Below the pieces are notes generated by a model that saw nothing but the letters and a program-made list of their open reading frames with translations, made no database searches and was not told the DNA's origin. From a bacterium (GTDB lineage: Bacteria > Zhuqueibacterota > QNDG01 > JAGLOF01): a DNA stretch of 64,000 nucleotides. Position numbers and translations under genes: made by a program. The stretch lies in contig JAFGRY010000048.1 in the NCBI GenBank assembly GCA_016934955.1, positions 124,001 through 188,000 on the forward strand, written 5' to 3'. Each line of letters starts with the position of its first letter. Position 1 is the first letter of the stretch. Positions 17,387-26,484 of this stretch are shown here, piece by piece.

Positions 17387-19492
17387 ATGCATGTAATCGG
17401 ACTCCACCTGCTCGACGTCAGTGTCATTCTCGTCTACATTGTCGTCATCCTCTGGATCGGAAAGAAGGCCGCGGCGAGGAACCGGGATACGGAGACATTT
17501 TTCCTGGCCGGCAGAAAACTGGGTAAATTCTACCAGTTTTTCCTCAATTTCGGGTGTTCCACCAACGCCGACCAGGCGGTGGGCGTGTCCCGGGAGATCT
17601 ACCGCCAGGGCATCGGCGGCATGTGGATCCAGTTTCTCGTCCTCTTTCTCACTCCGTTTTACTGGTTCTCCACCTTTTTCTTCAGGCGTATCCGCCTCAC
17701 CACCATAGGTGATTTTTTCGCGGAGCGGTTCCGCAGTAATTTTCTGGGAGGAAGCTACGCGGTATTCATTATGCTGCTCTCCTTCATCGGCGGGGGAGTG
17801 GGGTACATCGCCGCCGGCAAGACCATGATGGCCATGACTCCGAAATCAGCGGAAGAGTGCACGGCCGCGGAGCGGACCAGTATCGAAGAGTACGGAGAAT
17901 ACCGGGATTTGAAAGCGCGCCTGGATATGGGCCTGACGGAGGAGGAAACGGTCCGCTACGACGAGCTCAATGAAAAGAATAAACGGGGGGAACTGCACTC
18001 CTTCATCTCTCACACCGATCCGGTGGTCTTCTATTTAATATACGCTTTTATCGTCGGTATCTACACCATGCTGGGAGGATTCCGCGCGGCCGCGGTGACC
18101 GACTCGATTCAGGGAGTGCTGATTATCCTTTTTTCCGTGATCCTCATTCCGGTGGGACTGGTGAAGATCGGAGGGTTTTCGGGGCTGCACGCCTCGGTCC
18201 CGGACTATATGTTCGAGCTGTTCGGATCCGCCGCCCTCAGTGAATACGCCTGGTACACCATCGCGGCCATGGCCTTTGCGAACCTGGTATCGATCATAGC
18301 CGTCTCAATGGGCATGCAGACGGCCGGATCCGCCACAAACGAGGCTGCCGCCCGCTTCGGCATGATCGCGGGCATGTTCTTCAAACGGTTCATTATGATC
18401 CTCTGGGCCCTGGCCGGACTGCTGGCCATCGGGCTCTACGCTGGCAGGCTCAACGATCCCGACCTGATCTGGGGGTTCATGACCAAGGATCTGCTCGTTC
18501 CCGGCGCTGTGGGGTTGATGCTCGTGGGGATACTTGCAGCCAACATGTCCAGCCTGGATGCCGGAGCGGTCTCCTACGCTGCCCTCTTCATCCGGAATAT
18601 ATACCGGCCGCTGCGGCCGGACAGGTCCGAAAAACACTATCTTTTCGTGGGGAGGATTGTGATCGCCGTTACCCTGCTCGGGGGCATCGGCGTGGCCCTG
18701 TTCGTAGACAATCTGCTGGAACTGTTCAAATATATCATTTCGATCCCCGCGATTTTCGGCGCCTCCATCTGGCTGGGATTCGTCTGGCGGCGGCTGACCA
18801 AGACGGCCGTGCTCGTTCAGGTGGTGATCTGCCTGGTAATCTACACGGTGCTGCCAAACCTTTTTCTGACCCTGGAGGCAACGAACCGGCACGAGCCGTT
18901 TCTGCGGGAGACGAATCCGAAGACGGTCACCGTGACGGTGTCCGCCGTACATGCAGATGTTGAGATGGGCCGGGCTTCGGCAACGGGCGAGATGATCACG
19001 AAAGAGCACCGGGCCGAGCCGGCGGGTATCTTTTTCGAGAAGGTGGCCCGGATCGATCCCGAGGATCCCGATTCTCCCAGAATCGGTCTGGGACGCTTTC
19101 ACGCCGAGCTCTGGATAATGAGCTGGTTCGGGATCGATTTCAGCGGCTGGTCAAAACCGCAGCTGGTGGCGGCCCGGTTCCTGTTCGACGGACTGTTCCC
19201 GTTTGTCCTGCTCTTCCTGATCTCGTTCTTCACCCGGCCGGTTCCGGAGACATACCTGGACCGGTTCTACGTCAAACTCTATACGCCGGTGCAGCCGACG
19301 CCGGAACTGGAACAAGCGGCCCTGGCCGCCGGATACGCGAACCCGGACCGCTTCCGATCGCAGAAACTGTTTCCCGACTCCCGGTGGGAGCTGGCGAAAC
19401 CGACGAAATCCGATCTCTTCGGATTCGGCGGCAGCTGGCTGCTGGTGGGGGTGGTGATTCTCACGCTCTGGCTGATGGTGTCGATAAAGTAA
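17387..19492 (+). CDS. Sodium/solute symporter (SSS/SGLT family)
   Basis: A 701-residue polytopic membrane protein. The N-terminal helix, then ETFFLAGRKLGKF and the STNADQAVGVSREIYRQGIGGMW segment match the SSS family, which imports sugars, polyols, amino or organic acids with Na+. About 14 membrane segments can be traced; a hydrophilic insert around residues 150-205 and another at about 510-600 make it longer than the usual 500-550. Divergent from the sugar operon and sharing its control region, it probably imports that operon's substrate. SD AGGAGA precedes ATG 17387. Confidence 0.88.
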   Translation: MHVIGLHLLDVSVILVYIVVILWIGKKAAARNRDTETFFLAGRKLGKFYQFFLNFGCSTNADQAVGVSREIYRQGIGGMWIQFLVLFLTPFYWFSTFFFRRIRLTTIGDFFAERFRSNFLGGSYAVFIMLLSFIGGGVGYIAAGKTMMAMTPKSAEECTAAERTSIEEYGEYRDLKARLDMGLTEEETVRYDELNEKNKRGELHSFISHTDPVVFYLIYAFIVGIYTMLGGFRAAAVTDSIQGVLIILFSVILIPVGLVKIGGFSGLHASVPDYMFELFGSAALSEYAWYTIAAMAFANLVSIIAVSMGMQTAGSATNEAAARFGMIAGMFFKRFIMILWALAGLLAIGLYAGRLNDPDLIWGFMTKDLLVPGAVGLMLVGILAANMSSLDAGAVSYAALFIRNIYRPLRPDRSEKHYLFVGRIVIAVTLLGGIGVALFVDNLLELFKYIISIPAIFGASIWLGFVWRRLTKTAVLVQVVICLVIYTVLPNLFLTLEATNRHEPFLRETNPKTVTVTVSAVHADVEMGRASATGEMITKEHRAEPAGIFFEKVARIDPEDPDSPRIGLGRFHAELWIMSWFGIDFSGWSKPQLVAARFLFDGLFPFVLLFLISFFTRPVPETYLDRFYVKLYTPVQPTPELEQAALAAGYANPDRFRSQKLFPDSRWELAKPTKSDLFGFGGSWLLVGVVILTLWLMVSIK

Positions 19493-19530
19493 AATGATCA
19501 TCCGGCACATACAGATAAAGGAAAGGTGAA

Positions 19531-20202
19531 ATGAGCCTGTTCAAACGGAACAAACCGAAAAACGGTCAAACGGGCGAGACGTCGGATTCCAAACCGTCAC
19601 TGCCTGATCTCTCCGGCATTGCAGAGGAAGCATATACATTTGCAGTGCTCACGCAGAAACTGATCGATGATTTTCAGAGCCATGAAGCCAGCGCAAGACA
19701 GGCTGCCATCGACGAGACAGTATCGTTGGGACCGCCGATCGCGGACGATCTCATACATCTCCTGAGCAACTGGTTCGACTACGGGCATGCCGATGCGTCA
19801 ACGATCAATCTGCGGATTTCCACCGCCCTGGCCCTGGGGAATCTGAAAGATCCCCGGGCAATAGAACCGCTGATCAGGATGGCTCAGAAAATTGAAAGAA
19901 CGGTCAGCCATCGAAGGGCCGCGGCAGAGGCCCTGGGAATGATCGGTGAGGCGGCCTATCAGTCCATGGTCGATCTGCTCCGCAATGAATGGGAATCACT
20001 GCAGCAGCTGGCCTGCTGGGCCCTGGGAGATATCGGCAATCCGGCCGCGGTCGAACACCTGATCCCGATGCTGTCCACGGCGGCTCCGTTCCATCCTTCC
20101 CATATTCGCGAGGCCGCGGCCGGTTCACTGAAAAAGCTGACCGGCGAAGATTTCGGGCAGGATATGGAGAAGTGGAAGGAGTGGTATCAGTCCGGATCGT
20201 AG
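19531..20202 (+). CDS. HEAT-repeat protein
   Basis: A 223-residue soluble protein. From about residue 85 to 210 it shows repeated pairs of helices with the pattern A-L-G-x-L/I-x-D/N-P-R/A-A-x-x-P/H-L-I (ALGNLKDPRAIEPLI, ALGMIGEAAYQSMV, ALGDIGNPAAVEHLI), typical of PBS-lyase/HEAT repeats used for protein binding. The first 35 residues are polar and probably disordered. It follows the symporter by 38 nt with its own SD (AAAGGAAAGG) and may share its transcript, but no functional tie is evident. Confidence 0.8.
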   Translation: MSLFKRNKPKNGQTGETSDSKPSLPDLSGIAEEAYTFAVLTQKLIDDFQSHEASARQAAIDETVSLGPPIADDLIHLLSNWFDYGHADASTINLRISTALALGNLKDPRAIEPLIRMAQKIERTVSHRRAAAEALGMIGEAAYQSMVDLLRNEWESLQQLACWALGDIGNPAAVEHLIPMLSTAAPFHPSHIREAAAGSLKKLTGEDFGQDMEKWKEWYQSGS

Positions 20203-20273
20203 CAGCCGGTTACAAGACCATACAATACTTTTTCTAAAGTGGGATTCCTGCAAACACGGAGGCCCGGTTCTTT

Positions 20274-21554
20274 ATGGCACACCATACCCTTAAATCAGAT
20301 TATGCGAATTTAGTGGACCGTCTCAACCGCTTTCCCCAGGGCGCGCCGCCCTCGGAGCTGCTCAACAAAATCCTTTCCATCCTCTTCAGCCAGCGGGAAG
20401 CCGATCTGGTATCGCTGCTGCCCATCAAGCCCTTTACCGCGGCCAGGGCGGCCCGCATCTGGAAGCTGTCCCCCCTGGAAACCCGGAAAATCCTGGACGA
20501 ACTGGCAGGCCGGGCCCTGCTGGTGGACGTGGACCGGGACGGCACCACCTTCTACGCCCTGCCGCCGCCCATGGCGGGATTCTTCGAGTTCTCCATGATG
20601 CGCATTCGCGACGATGTTGACCAGAAGGCGCTGGCTGAGCTCTTCTACCAGTATCTGAACGTGGAGGAGGATTTCGTCCGGGCGCTCTTCGCCGACGGCG
20701 AGACCCAGCTGGGACGCACGTTCGTGAACGAAGAGGCCCTGAGCGCGGAGAACGCGCTCCACGTGCTCGACTACGAACGGGCGTCCGAGGTGGTGAAGAC
20801 CGCCAGTCACATGGGCGTGGGCGTCTGTTACTGCCGGCACAAGATGGAGCACATGGGCCGGGCCTGCGACGCGCCGCAGGATATCTGCATGACCTTCAAC
20901 AATACGGCAGATGCCCTGATCAGGCACGGGTTCGCCCGCCGGGTCGACGTCGCAGAGGGGCTGGACCTGCTGCAGCAGGCCCGGGATCATCAGCTCGTCC
21001 AGTTCGGGGAGAACGTTAAAGAGAGTGTCAACTTCATCTGCAACTGCTGCGGCTGCTGCTGCGAGGCGATGATCGCGGCCCGCCGTTTCTGGGTGATGCA
21101 CCCCATCCACACGACGAATTTCCTCCCCGTGATCGAAGCGAACACCTGCACCGGCTGCGGCAAATGCGTGGATGTCTGCCCGGTGGAGGCGATGACCCTG
21201 GTCTCGGCCAACGATCCGGACCGGCCGAAAAAGAAAAAAGCGTCCCTCGATCCGGAACGCTGCCTGGGGTGCGGGCTCTGCGAGCGTGTCTGCCCGGAAC
21301 AGTGCATCAGCCTTGAATCCCGGTCCGAACGGGTGATCACGCCCCTGAACGGGGCCCACCGGGCGGTGATGATGGCCATCGAGCGGGGCAAGCTGCAGCA
21401 CCTGATCTTCGACAACCGGGTGCTCTGGAGCCACCGGGCCCTGGCCGCTGTGCTCGGCGTCATTCTCAATGCCCCGCCCCTGAAGCAGGCCCTGGCCAGC
21501 CGCCAGGTGAAATCCCGCTACCTGGAGGCGATGATCAGGCGGGTGAAGGGGTGA
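20274..21554 (+). CDS. 4Fe-4S ferredoxin-domain protein with N-terminal regulatory-like region
   Basis: A 426-residue protein. Residues 1-100 look like a winged-helix segment (IKPFTAARAARIWKLSPLETRKILDEL). The middle has cysteine-rich CYCRHKMEHMGRACD and CNCCGCCCEAM, then two classical [4Fe-4S] motifs, CTGCGKCVDVCPVEA and CLGCGLCERVCPEQC, separated by about 40 residues. The C-terminal 90 residues are helical. Similar proteins are found in anaerobes beside redox enzymes; partner and substrate are unknown. It is soluble. GGAGG lies 10 nt before ATG 20274. The convergent gdhA gene and a hairpin terminator follow. Confidence 0.75.
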   Translation: MAHHTLKSDYANLVDRLNRFPQGAPPSELLNKILSILFSQREADLVSLLPIKPFTAARAARIWKLSPLETRKILDELAGRALLVDVDRDGTTFYALPPPMAGFFEFSMMRIRDDVDQKALAELFYQYLNVEEDFVRALFADGETQLGRTFVNEEALSAENALHVLDYERASEVVKTASHMGVGVCYCRHKMEHMGRACDAPQDICMTFNNTADALIRHGFARRVDVAEGLDLLQQARDHQLVQFGENVKESVNFICNCCGCCCEAMIAARRFWVMHPIHTTNFLPVIEANTCTGCGKCVDVCPVEAMTLVSANDPDRPKKKKASLDPERCLGCGLCERVCPEQCISLESRSERVITPLNGAHRAVMMAIERGKLQHLIFDNRVLWSHRALAAVLGVILNAPPLKQALASRQVKSRYLEAMIRRVKG

Positions 21555-21562
21555 ATAAGAAA

Positions 21563-21597
21563 AATCCTCCCGAAGGCTGGGCGCCTCCGGGAGGATT
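21563..21597 (-). terminator. Rho-independent terminator downstream of gdhA
   Basis: Stem AATCCTCCCG (21563-21572) pairs with CGGGAGGATT (21588-21597), with inner AGGC/GCCT pairs. On the minus strand the stem is followed by TTTTTCTTATT, so it terminates gdhA; on the plus strand no U-run follows, though the stem lies just after the ferredoxin gene and may help there too. Confidence 0.75.
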
Positions 21598-21622
21598 GAT
21601 TGATACGCTGATGTAAAGGAAA

Positions 21623-23002
<1,380 letters not shown>

Positions 23003-23076
23003 TTAGATTAATACGTGCGGACAATTATATGTAGAACTGACGCGAATCCGTGCGTCTAATATAAATTCTTGTGAAG

Positions 23077-23095
23077 AAAAACACAAGGTGTTTTT
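23077..23095 (-). terminator. Terminator of the 2Fe-2S ferredoxin gene
   Basis: AAAAACAC (23077-23084) pairs with GTGTTTTT (23088-23095) around a 3-nt loop; on the minus strand the stem ends in a U-rich run. It overlaps the stop codon of the ferredoxin gene, so a terminating ribosome may affect it. Confidence 0.55.
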
Positions 23096-23477
23096 AGCCG
23101 GCCCGTTCGCTCCCTTTTCCGAGAACGTAGGCGGGCACAGCCGTGCCGCCGAGAACATGAGAGGTGAAGATTTCCCGGATTTTATCACTGGTGAGGTCGG
23201 CGTACATGACCGGCGCTTCACCCTTGAGCTCGACCGTGGCCATGGGCTCGCGGCTGCAGAATCCGGCGCAGCCCGAAGTGGTGATGAGCACATCTTCGGT
23301 ATTCTGTTTTTCCATCTCTTCGAGAAGCGTGTTCATTATCTCCCGGGCGCCCGAGGCGATGCCGCAGGTACCCATGTGCACGGTGATCTTGACCCGTCCG
23401 GCGCCTTCCCGAAGATTGGTCATTTTTCTCGTTTTTTCCTTGATTTTCGCGAGATCTTCCACTTTTAGCCTAGGCAT
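23094..23477 (-). CDS. Thioredoxin-like [2Fe-2S] ferredoxin (NuoE/HndB-like)
   Basis: A 127-residue protein from ATG 23477; this start has AAAGGAG 5-6 nt upstream, whereas the ATG 15 nt further up would put that SD inside the gene. VHMGTCGIASGA and TTSGCAGFCSREP supply the four cysteines (C-x-n-C ... C-x3-C) of the thioredoxin-like 2Fe-2S ferredoxins, as in NuoE or HndB of NADP-reducing hydrogenases. Here it is a stand-alone gene upstream of gdhA and downstream of a NifU-like gene, so it is likely a small electron carrier or an Fe-S cargo. No hydrogenase genes are nearby. Confidence 0.8.
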   Translation of the reverse strand: MPRLKVEDLAKIKEKTRKMTNLREGAGRVKITVHMGTCGIASGAREIMNTLLEEMEKQNTEDVLITTSGCAGFCSREPMATVELKGEAPVMYADLTSDKIREIFTSHVLGGTAVPAYVLGKGSERAG

Positions 23478-23544
23478 TACCGCTCCTTTCACTGTCCGGA
23501 ACCCGGGTCCCGCCGGCAGCGGCGGAACCGGGTTCAGCGAATGA

Positions 23545-23763
23545 TCAGACCGCTTCCACTGACTTGATTTCGGGAATCTGTTCCTTGAGAAATTTTTCGA
23601 TACCCAGTTTCAATGTCATCTGCGACATGGGGCACCCTGCGCAGGAACCCTGCAGCCGTACATGTACGATACCGTCGCTGTAGGATACAAATTCGACGTC
23701 ACCGCCGTCGGCCTGCAAAGAGGGCCGTACCTTGTCCAGAGCTTCCTTTATTTGTTTATCCAT
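23545..23763 (-). CDS. NifU-like Fe-S cluster scaffold/carrier
   Basis: A 72-residue NifU C-terminal-domain protein. LDKVRPSLQADGGDVEFV and SCAGCPMSQMTLKLGIEKFLKE contain the family's DGGD and C-x2-C motifs; the cysteines hold a transient [4Fe-4S] or [2Fe-2S] cluster passed to apo-proteins. GGAGTGG precedes tandem ATG codons at 23766 and 23763; the second has better spacing. It lies 67 nt upstream of the 2Fe-2S ferredoxin gene on the same strand, so supply of a cluster to that ferredoxin is plausible. Confidence 0.9.
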   Translation of the reverse strand: MDKQIKEALDKVRPSLQADGGDVEFVSYSDGIVHVRLQGSCAGCPMSQMTLKLGIEKFLKEQIPEIKSVEAV

Positions 23764-23883
23764 CATCCACTCCATTCGTTTGGTCATGAAAATTGTCTTT
23801 TAGTATACAGAATTTGAGGGCAAAAAGCAAGGATTTCCGCAGAAGAAAGGGAAAGCGGTACCCTTAATTTCTTGAAATTTTTG

Positions 23884-23912
23884 TTGCATTTTGCTCCATT
23901 ATTGTTTATGTT
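23884..23912 (+). promoter_or_regulatory. Candidate sigma-70 promoter for the GT2 gene
   Basis: TTGCAT (23884-23889), 17-nt spacer, TATGTT (23907-23912), followed by the SD and ATG of the glycosyltransferase at 23947. Both boxes are 4/6 matches at ideal spacing; no test of function. Confidence 0.45.
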
Positions 23913-23946
23913 AGATGCCCTAATCCGAATCAGGAACGGAGATCCC

Positions 23947-24621
23947 ATGAAGGTGGGAATTGTCATTCCCGCGTATAACGAGGGAAGGCATGTCAGGAAC
24001 GTTCTTTTAAAAATTGTGCACCACTTTCCCGATTGCCGGGTGTATGTTGTCGATGACGGTTCGAGCGATGATACCGCCGGGCAGTGCGCCATGCTCGATG
24101 TCCGAGTGCTGCGCTTCACGGAGAACAGAGGGAAGGGAGAGGCGCTTAAAACCGGACTCGCCGCTGCTGCGGCCGACGGTCACGACTACTGTCTGACCAT
24201 GGATGCGGACGGACAGCATGAGCCGGAATCGATCGCTGATTTTATCGCGGCCGCGGAGAGCGGGAATGCCGATCTGATTCTCGGCCGCCGCCGGTTCCGC
24301 CGGGGAGTGATGCCGCCGGACCGGATCCTGTCCAACCGGATCAGTTCTCTCCTGGTGTCGGCACTGGTGAAACGCAGAATACCCGACAGTCAATGCGGTT
24401 TCCGGATGATCAAAGCCGGGCTCATGCCCTGGGCCGAATTGAAGACCAGCCATTTTGAACTGGAGACGGAGCTGCTGGTCAAGGCCCTGCGCTCGGGCGC
24501 GTCCCTCGACTTTGTCACTGTGCCGGTCGTGTACAACACAATCGGCGGCAGCAGTATAAGGCGGTTCAAAGACACCGTTCGCTTCTGCCGGCTTTACATG
24601 AGATTGATCTTCACCAGATAG
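23947..24621 (+). CDS. Family 2 glycosyltransferase (dolichol-phosphate mannosyltransferase-like)
   Basis: A 224-residue GT-A enzyme starting MKVGIVIPAYNEG at ATG 23947, with GGAG 5 nt upstream; a longer reading frame to 23872 lacks an SD. VVDDGSSDDTA and the DAD of TMDADGQHEP are the nucleotide-sugar and metal-binding motifs; SQCGFRMIK and a Glu-rich HFELETELLVKA follow as in polyprenyl-phosphate sugar transferases. It lacks C-terminal membrane helices. It probably transfers a sugar to a lipid carrier. A DedA-like/COG2426 membrane protein gene follows after 16 nt. Confidence 0.88.
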   Translation: MKVGIVIPAYNEGRHVRNVLLKIVHHFPDCRVYVVDDGSSDDTAGQCAMLDVRVLRFTENRGKGEALKTGLAAAAADGHDYCLTMDADGQHEPESIADFIAAAESGNADLILGRRRFRRGVMPPDRILSNRISSLLVSALVKRRIPDSQCGFRMIKAGLMPWAELKTSHFELETELLVKALRSGASLDFVTVPVVYNTIGGSSIRRFKDTVRFCRLYMRLIFTR

Positions 24622-24637
24622 GATAGACCGCAGAAGC

Positions 24638-25135
24638 ATGCTGGAAACTGTATCACTTTTTCTGAAAGGGCTGCCCGTCGAGGCCGTCACGGTGATTATC
24701 GCCACCCTGCCGATTTTCGAGCTGCGGGGCGCGATTCCCTGGGCTCATGCCGCCACCGGGCTTTCCTGGCAGACCATCTACCTGTACGCCGTATTGGGTA
24801 ATTTTCTTCCGGTTCTGCCGCTTATCTATTTTCTTGAACCGGTCTCAACCTGGCTGCGGCGTTTCAGACTGTTTGACCGGTTTTTCGAGTGGCTCTTTGC
24901 CCGGACCAGAAAACGGGGAAAGATGATCGAACGGTATGAGGCCCTGGGGCTGATCCTCTTTGTGGGGATCCCCCTGCCCGTGACCGGCGCCTGGACGGGC
25001 ACGGTCGCAGCCTTCATATTCGGAATATCCAAAAAGTGGGCGATCCCGTGCATCATGGCGGGTATACTGCTCTCCGGTGCAATCGTCACGCTGGTAGTGC
25101 TGGGAGGATCATCGCTCTTCCACATAGTGAAATAA
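24638..25135 (+). CDS. Small membrane protein, COG2426/Sm_multidrug_ex family
   Basis: A 165-residue integral membrane protein with four to five hydrophobic segments. TLPIFELRGAIPWA near residue 24 and VGIPLPVTGAWTGTVAAFIFG near residue 108 are the conserved family motifs. The family was annotated as small multidrug export, but direct transport evidence is thin. It is likely cotranscribed with the preceding glycosyltransferase gene and ends only 4 nt before tRNA-Pro. Confidence 0.85.
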   Translation: MLETVSLFLKGLPVEAVTVIIATLPIFELRGAIPWAHAATGLSWQTIYLYAVLGNFLPVLPLIYFLEPVSTWLRRFRLFDRFFEWLFARTRKRGKMIERYEALGLILFVGIPLPVTGAWTGTVAAFIFGISKKWAIPCIMAGILLSGAIVTLVVLGGSSLFHIVK

Positions 25136-25139
25136 CATT

Positions 25140-25214
25140 CGGGGTGTAGCGCAGCCCGGTTAGCGCGCATCGTTCGGGACGATGAGGCCGAGAGTTCAAA
25201 TCTCTCCACCCCGA
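25140..25214 (+). tRNA. tRNA-Pro (CGG)
   Basis: Full cloverleaf: acceptor CGGGGTG/CACCCCG, D-stem GCGC/GCGC, anticodon stem CATCG/CGATG around loop TTCGGGA (anticodon CGG), T-stem GAGAG/CTCTC with TTCAAAT loop, discriminator A. CCA is not encoded. It begins 4 nt after the preceding stop codon, so it is probably processed from that transcript. Confidence 0.95.
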
Positions 25215-25220
25215 CTTCAA

Positions 25221-25251
25221 AAAAAGGCGCAGGTTTTACCTGCGCCTTTTT
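25221..25251 (+). terminator. Rho-independent terminator after tRNA-Pro
   Basis: AAAAAGGCGCAGG (25221-25233) pairs with CCTGCGCCTTTTT (25239-25251), ending in a run of T. It closes the glycosyltransferase/membrane protein/tRNA-Pro transcript. Confidence 0.9.
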
Positions 25252-25296
25252 TAATTATTCATAATTCCTTCGCCAAACATCGCTTCGCGTGGCTCA

Positions 25297-25330
25297 GGGA
25301 GCAAACGTCGCTATGCGGCTCTCATAATTC
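25297..25330. repeat. Short dispersed repeat, copy A (with a diverged partial copy just upstream)
   Basis: Thirty-four bases, core CAAACGTCGCT then CTCATAATTC, matching copy B at 25682-25715 in 31 of 34 positions, same orientation. A third, diverged copy of the core (CCAAACATCGCTTCGCG) lies at 25273-25289. The stop codon of the Smr gene is inside this copy. The surrounding AT-rich ATAATTC words also recur near copy B. Confidence 0.7.
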
Positions 25331-25660
25331 TATAAGCGTTGCTACCGTCGCGCCCCATCCCCCCTCGAACGGGGGGGCGTCACCGAACCGCACCACCCGT
25401 TCGTCTACTTTCAGAATGCTTATCACTTCAAATTTCAGGCGGCTGCTTCCCTTGCCGTGGATGATCCTGACCTCCCGAATTCCCAGCTCCAGCGCGTTTT
25501 CCAGAAACGCATCCATTACTTCCGGAATCTGTTCGGGAAAGAATCCGTGCAGATCCAGCACATCGGTGACAATGATCTTATCCGGTAAGTCTTCAGGGGA
25601 AGATGGTGTCTTTTTTATCGCTTTGTTCCCCCTTCGGCCTGATCTCATTCCCCAATTCAT
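25322..25660 (-). CDS. Smr-domain protein
   Basis: A 112-residue protein whose middle carries the Smr domain: VLDLHGFFPEQIPEVMDAF (the LDLHG motif) and VRIIHGKGSSRLK (the HGKG motif). Stand-alone Smr domains are nucleases or RNA/DNA-binding modules, related to the C-terminus of MutS2. No MutS2 core is present. The N-terminal 30 residues are basic. The gene is bracketed by two copies of a 34-bp repeat and reads towards tRNA-Pro; its last codons run into copy A. Confidence 0.85.
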   Translation of the reverse strand: MNWGMRSGRRGNKAIKKTPSSPEDLPDKIIVTDVLDLHGFFPEQIPEVMDAFLENALELGIREVRIIHGKGSSRLKFEVISILKVDERVVRFGDAPPFEGGWGATVATLIEL

Positions 25661-25681
25661 AATTTATAATCCATAATTCAA

Positions 25682-25715
25682 GGGACCAAACGTCGCTACG
25701 CGGGTCTCATAATTC
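25682..25715. repeat. Short dispersed repeat, copy B
   Basis: Same 34-base unit as copy A at 25297-25330 (3 mismatches, direct orientation). It begins right at the stop codon of the SDR gene (25714-25716), just as copy A spans the stop of the Smr gene. Both copies carry AT-rich AATTCATAATT-type sequence beside them. Confidence 0.7.
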
Positions 25716-26484
25716 ACCTGGCACACGTCTGGGCTCTGCCGCCGTCGATGCTGATGCAGGTGCCGGTGATCCAGCTGCTCCGGGGCGTGGCCAGAAACGC
25801 GATAAGTTCCGCCACCTCTTCCGGTTCGCCGACCCTGCCCAGGGGGTGGGTGGTTTTGCTGTGCTCGACAAACGCCGCGTAGGCCTTTTCGTCCATGCCG
25901 CCGTTTTTATGCAGATTGGTGCGCACCACGCCGGGATTGACCGCGTTTACCCGGATTCCCTTTTCCGCCAGCTCCAGGGCGGCGCAGCGGGTGAGCTGAT
26001 CGACTCCCGCCTTGCTCACACAGTAGGGAAGGATCCCCGGAAAGGCCCGCAGCCCGGTGACGCTGGAAACGTTGACGATGCTGCCCCGGGTTTTTTCAAG
26101 ATGCGGCAGGGCGAGCTGCATGAGATGGAAGACCGATCGCAGATTGATGTTCAGCATCCGGTCCCAGGTTTCCAGGGTTGTCGCGGCGAGCGATGTTGAA
26201 CCGATGATGCCCGCGGCGTTCACGAGAATGTCGAGTTTGCCCAGGTGCTTCACGGCCCCGGCCATGACATCGGCCGCTTCCTGTTCACTGCTCAGGTCGG
26301 CCGGAATAGTCCGGCAGGGAGTACCTGCGGCCGTGACATCGTCGCAGACGGCGGCAAGGGCATCACGGTTTCGACCGGTGATGCAGGTCTGGATGCCCAG
26401 TGAGGCGAATGTGATCGCGGTGGCTCTGCCGATACCGCTGGAGGCGCCGGTCACCAGCGCGGTGTATCCGGTAAAATCGGTCAT
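25714..26484 (-). CDS. Short-chain dehydrogenase/reductase (glucose/3-oxoacyl reductase type)
   Basis: A 256-residue classical SDR: TGASSGIGRA at residues 13-22, NAAG, Ser in VSSVTG and the active-site YCVSK pair, and the NPGVVRTNL C-terminal substrate loop. The loop after beta-2 reads GRNRDALAA, with Arg suggesting NADP(H). Substrate cannot be told. The start overlaps the stop of the CAP-protein gene by ATGA. It is unrelated in operon terms to the SDR of the sugar operon. Confidence 0.88.
   Translation of the reverse strand: MTDFTGYTALVTGASSGIGRATAITFASLGIQTCITGRNRDALAAVCDDVTAAGTPCRTIPADLSSEQEAADVMAGAVKHLGKLDILVNAAGIIGSTSLAATTLETWDRMLNINLRSVFHLMQLALPHLEKTRGSIVNVSSVTGLRAFPGILPYCVSKAGVDQLTRCAALELAEKGIRVNAVNPGVVRTNLHKNGGMDEKAYAAFVEHSKTTHPLGRVGEPEEVAELIAFLATPRSSWITGTCISIDGGRAQTCAR

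Noticed and set aside
25255-25335. CRISPR-like spacing of the CAAACGTCGC words
   Set aside because: Only two good copies plus one diverged copy, separated by a gene; not a regular array, and no cas gene in the window.
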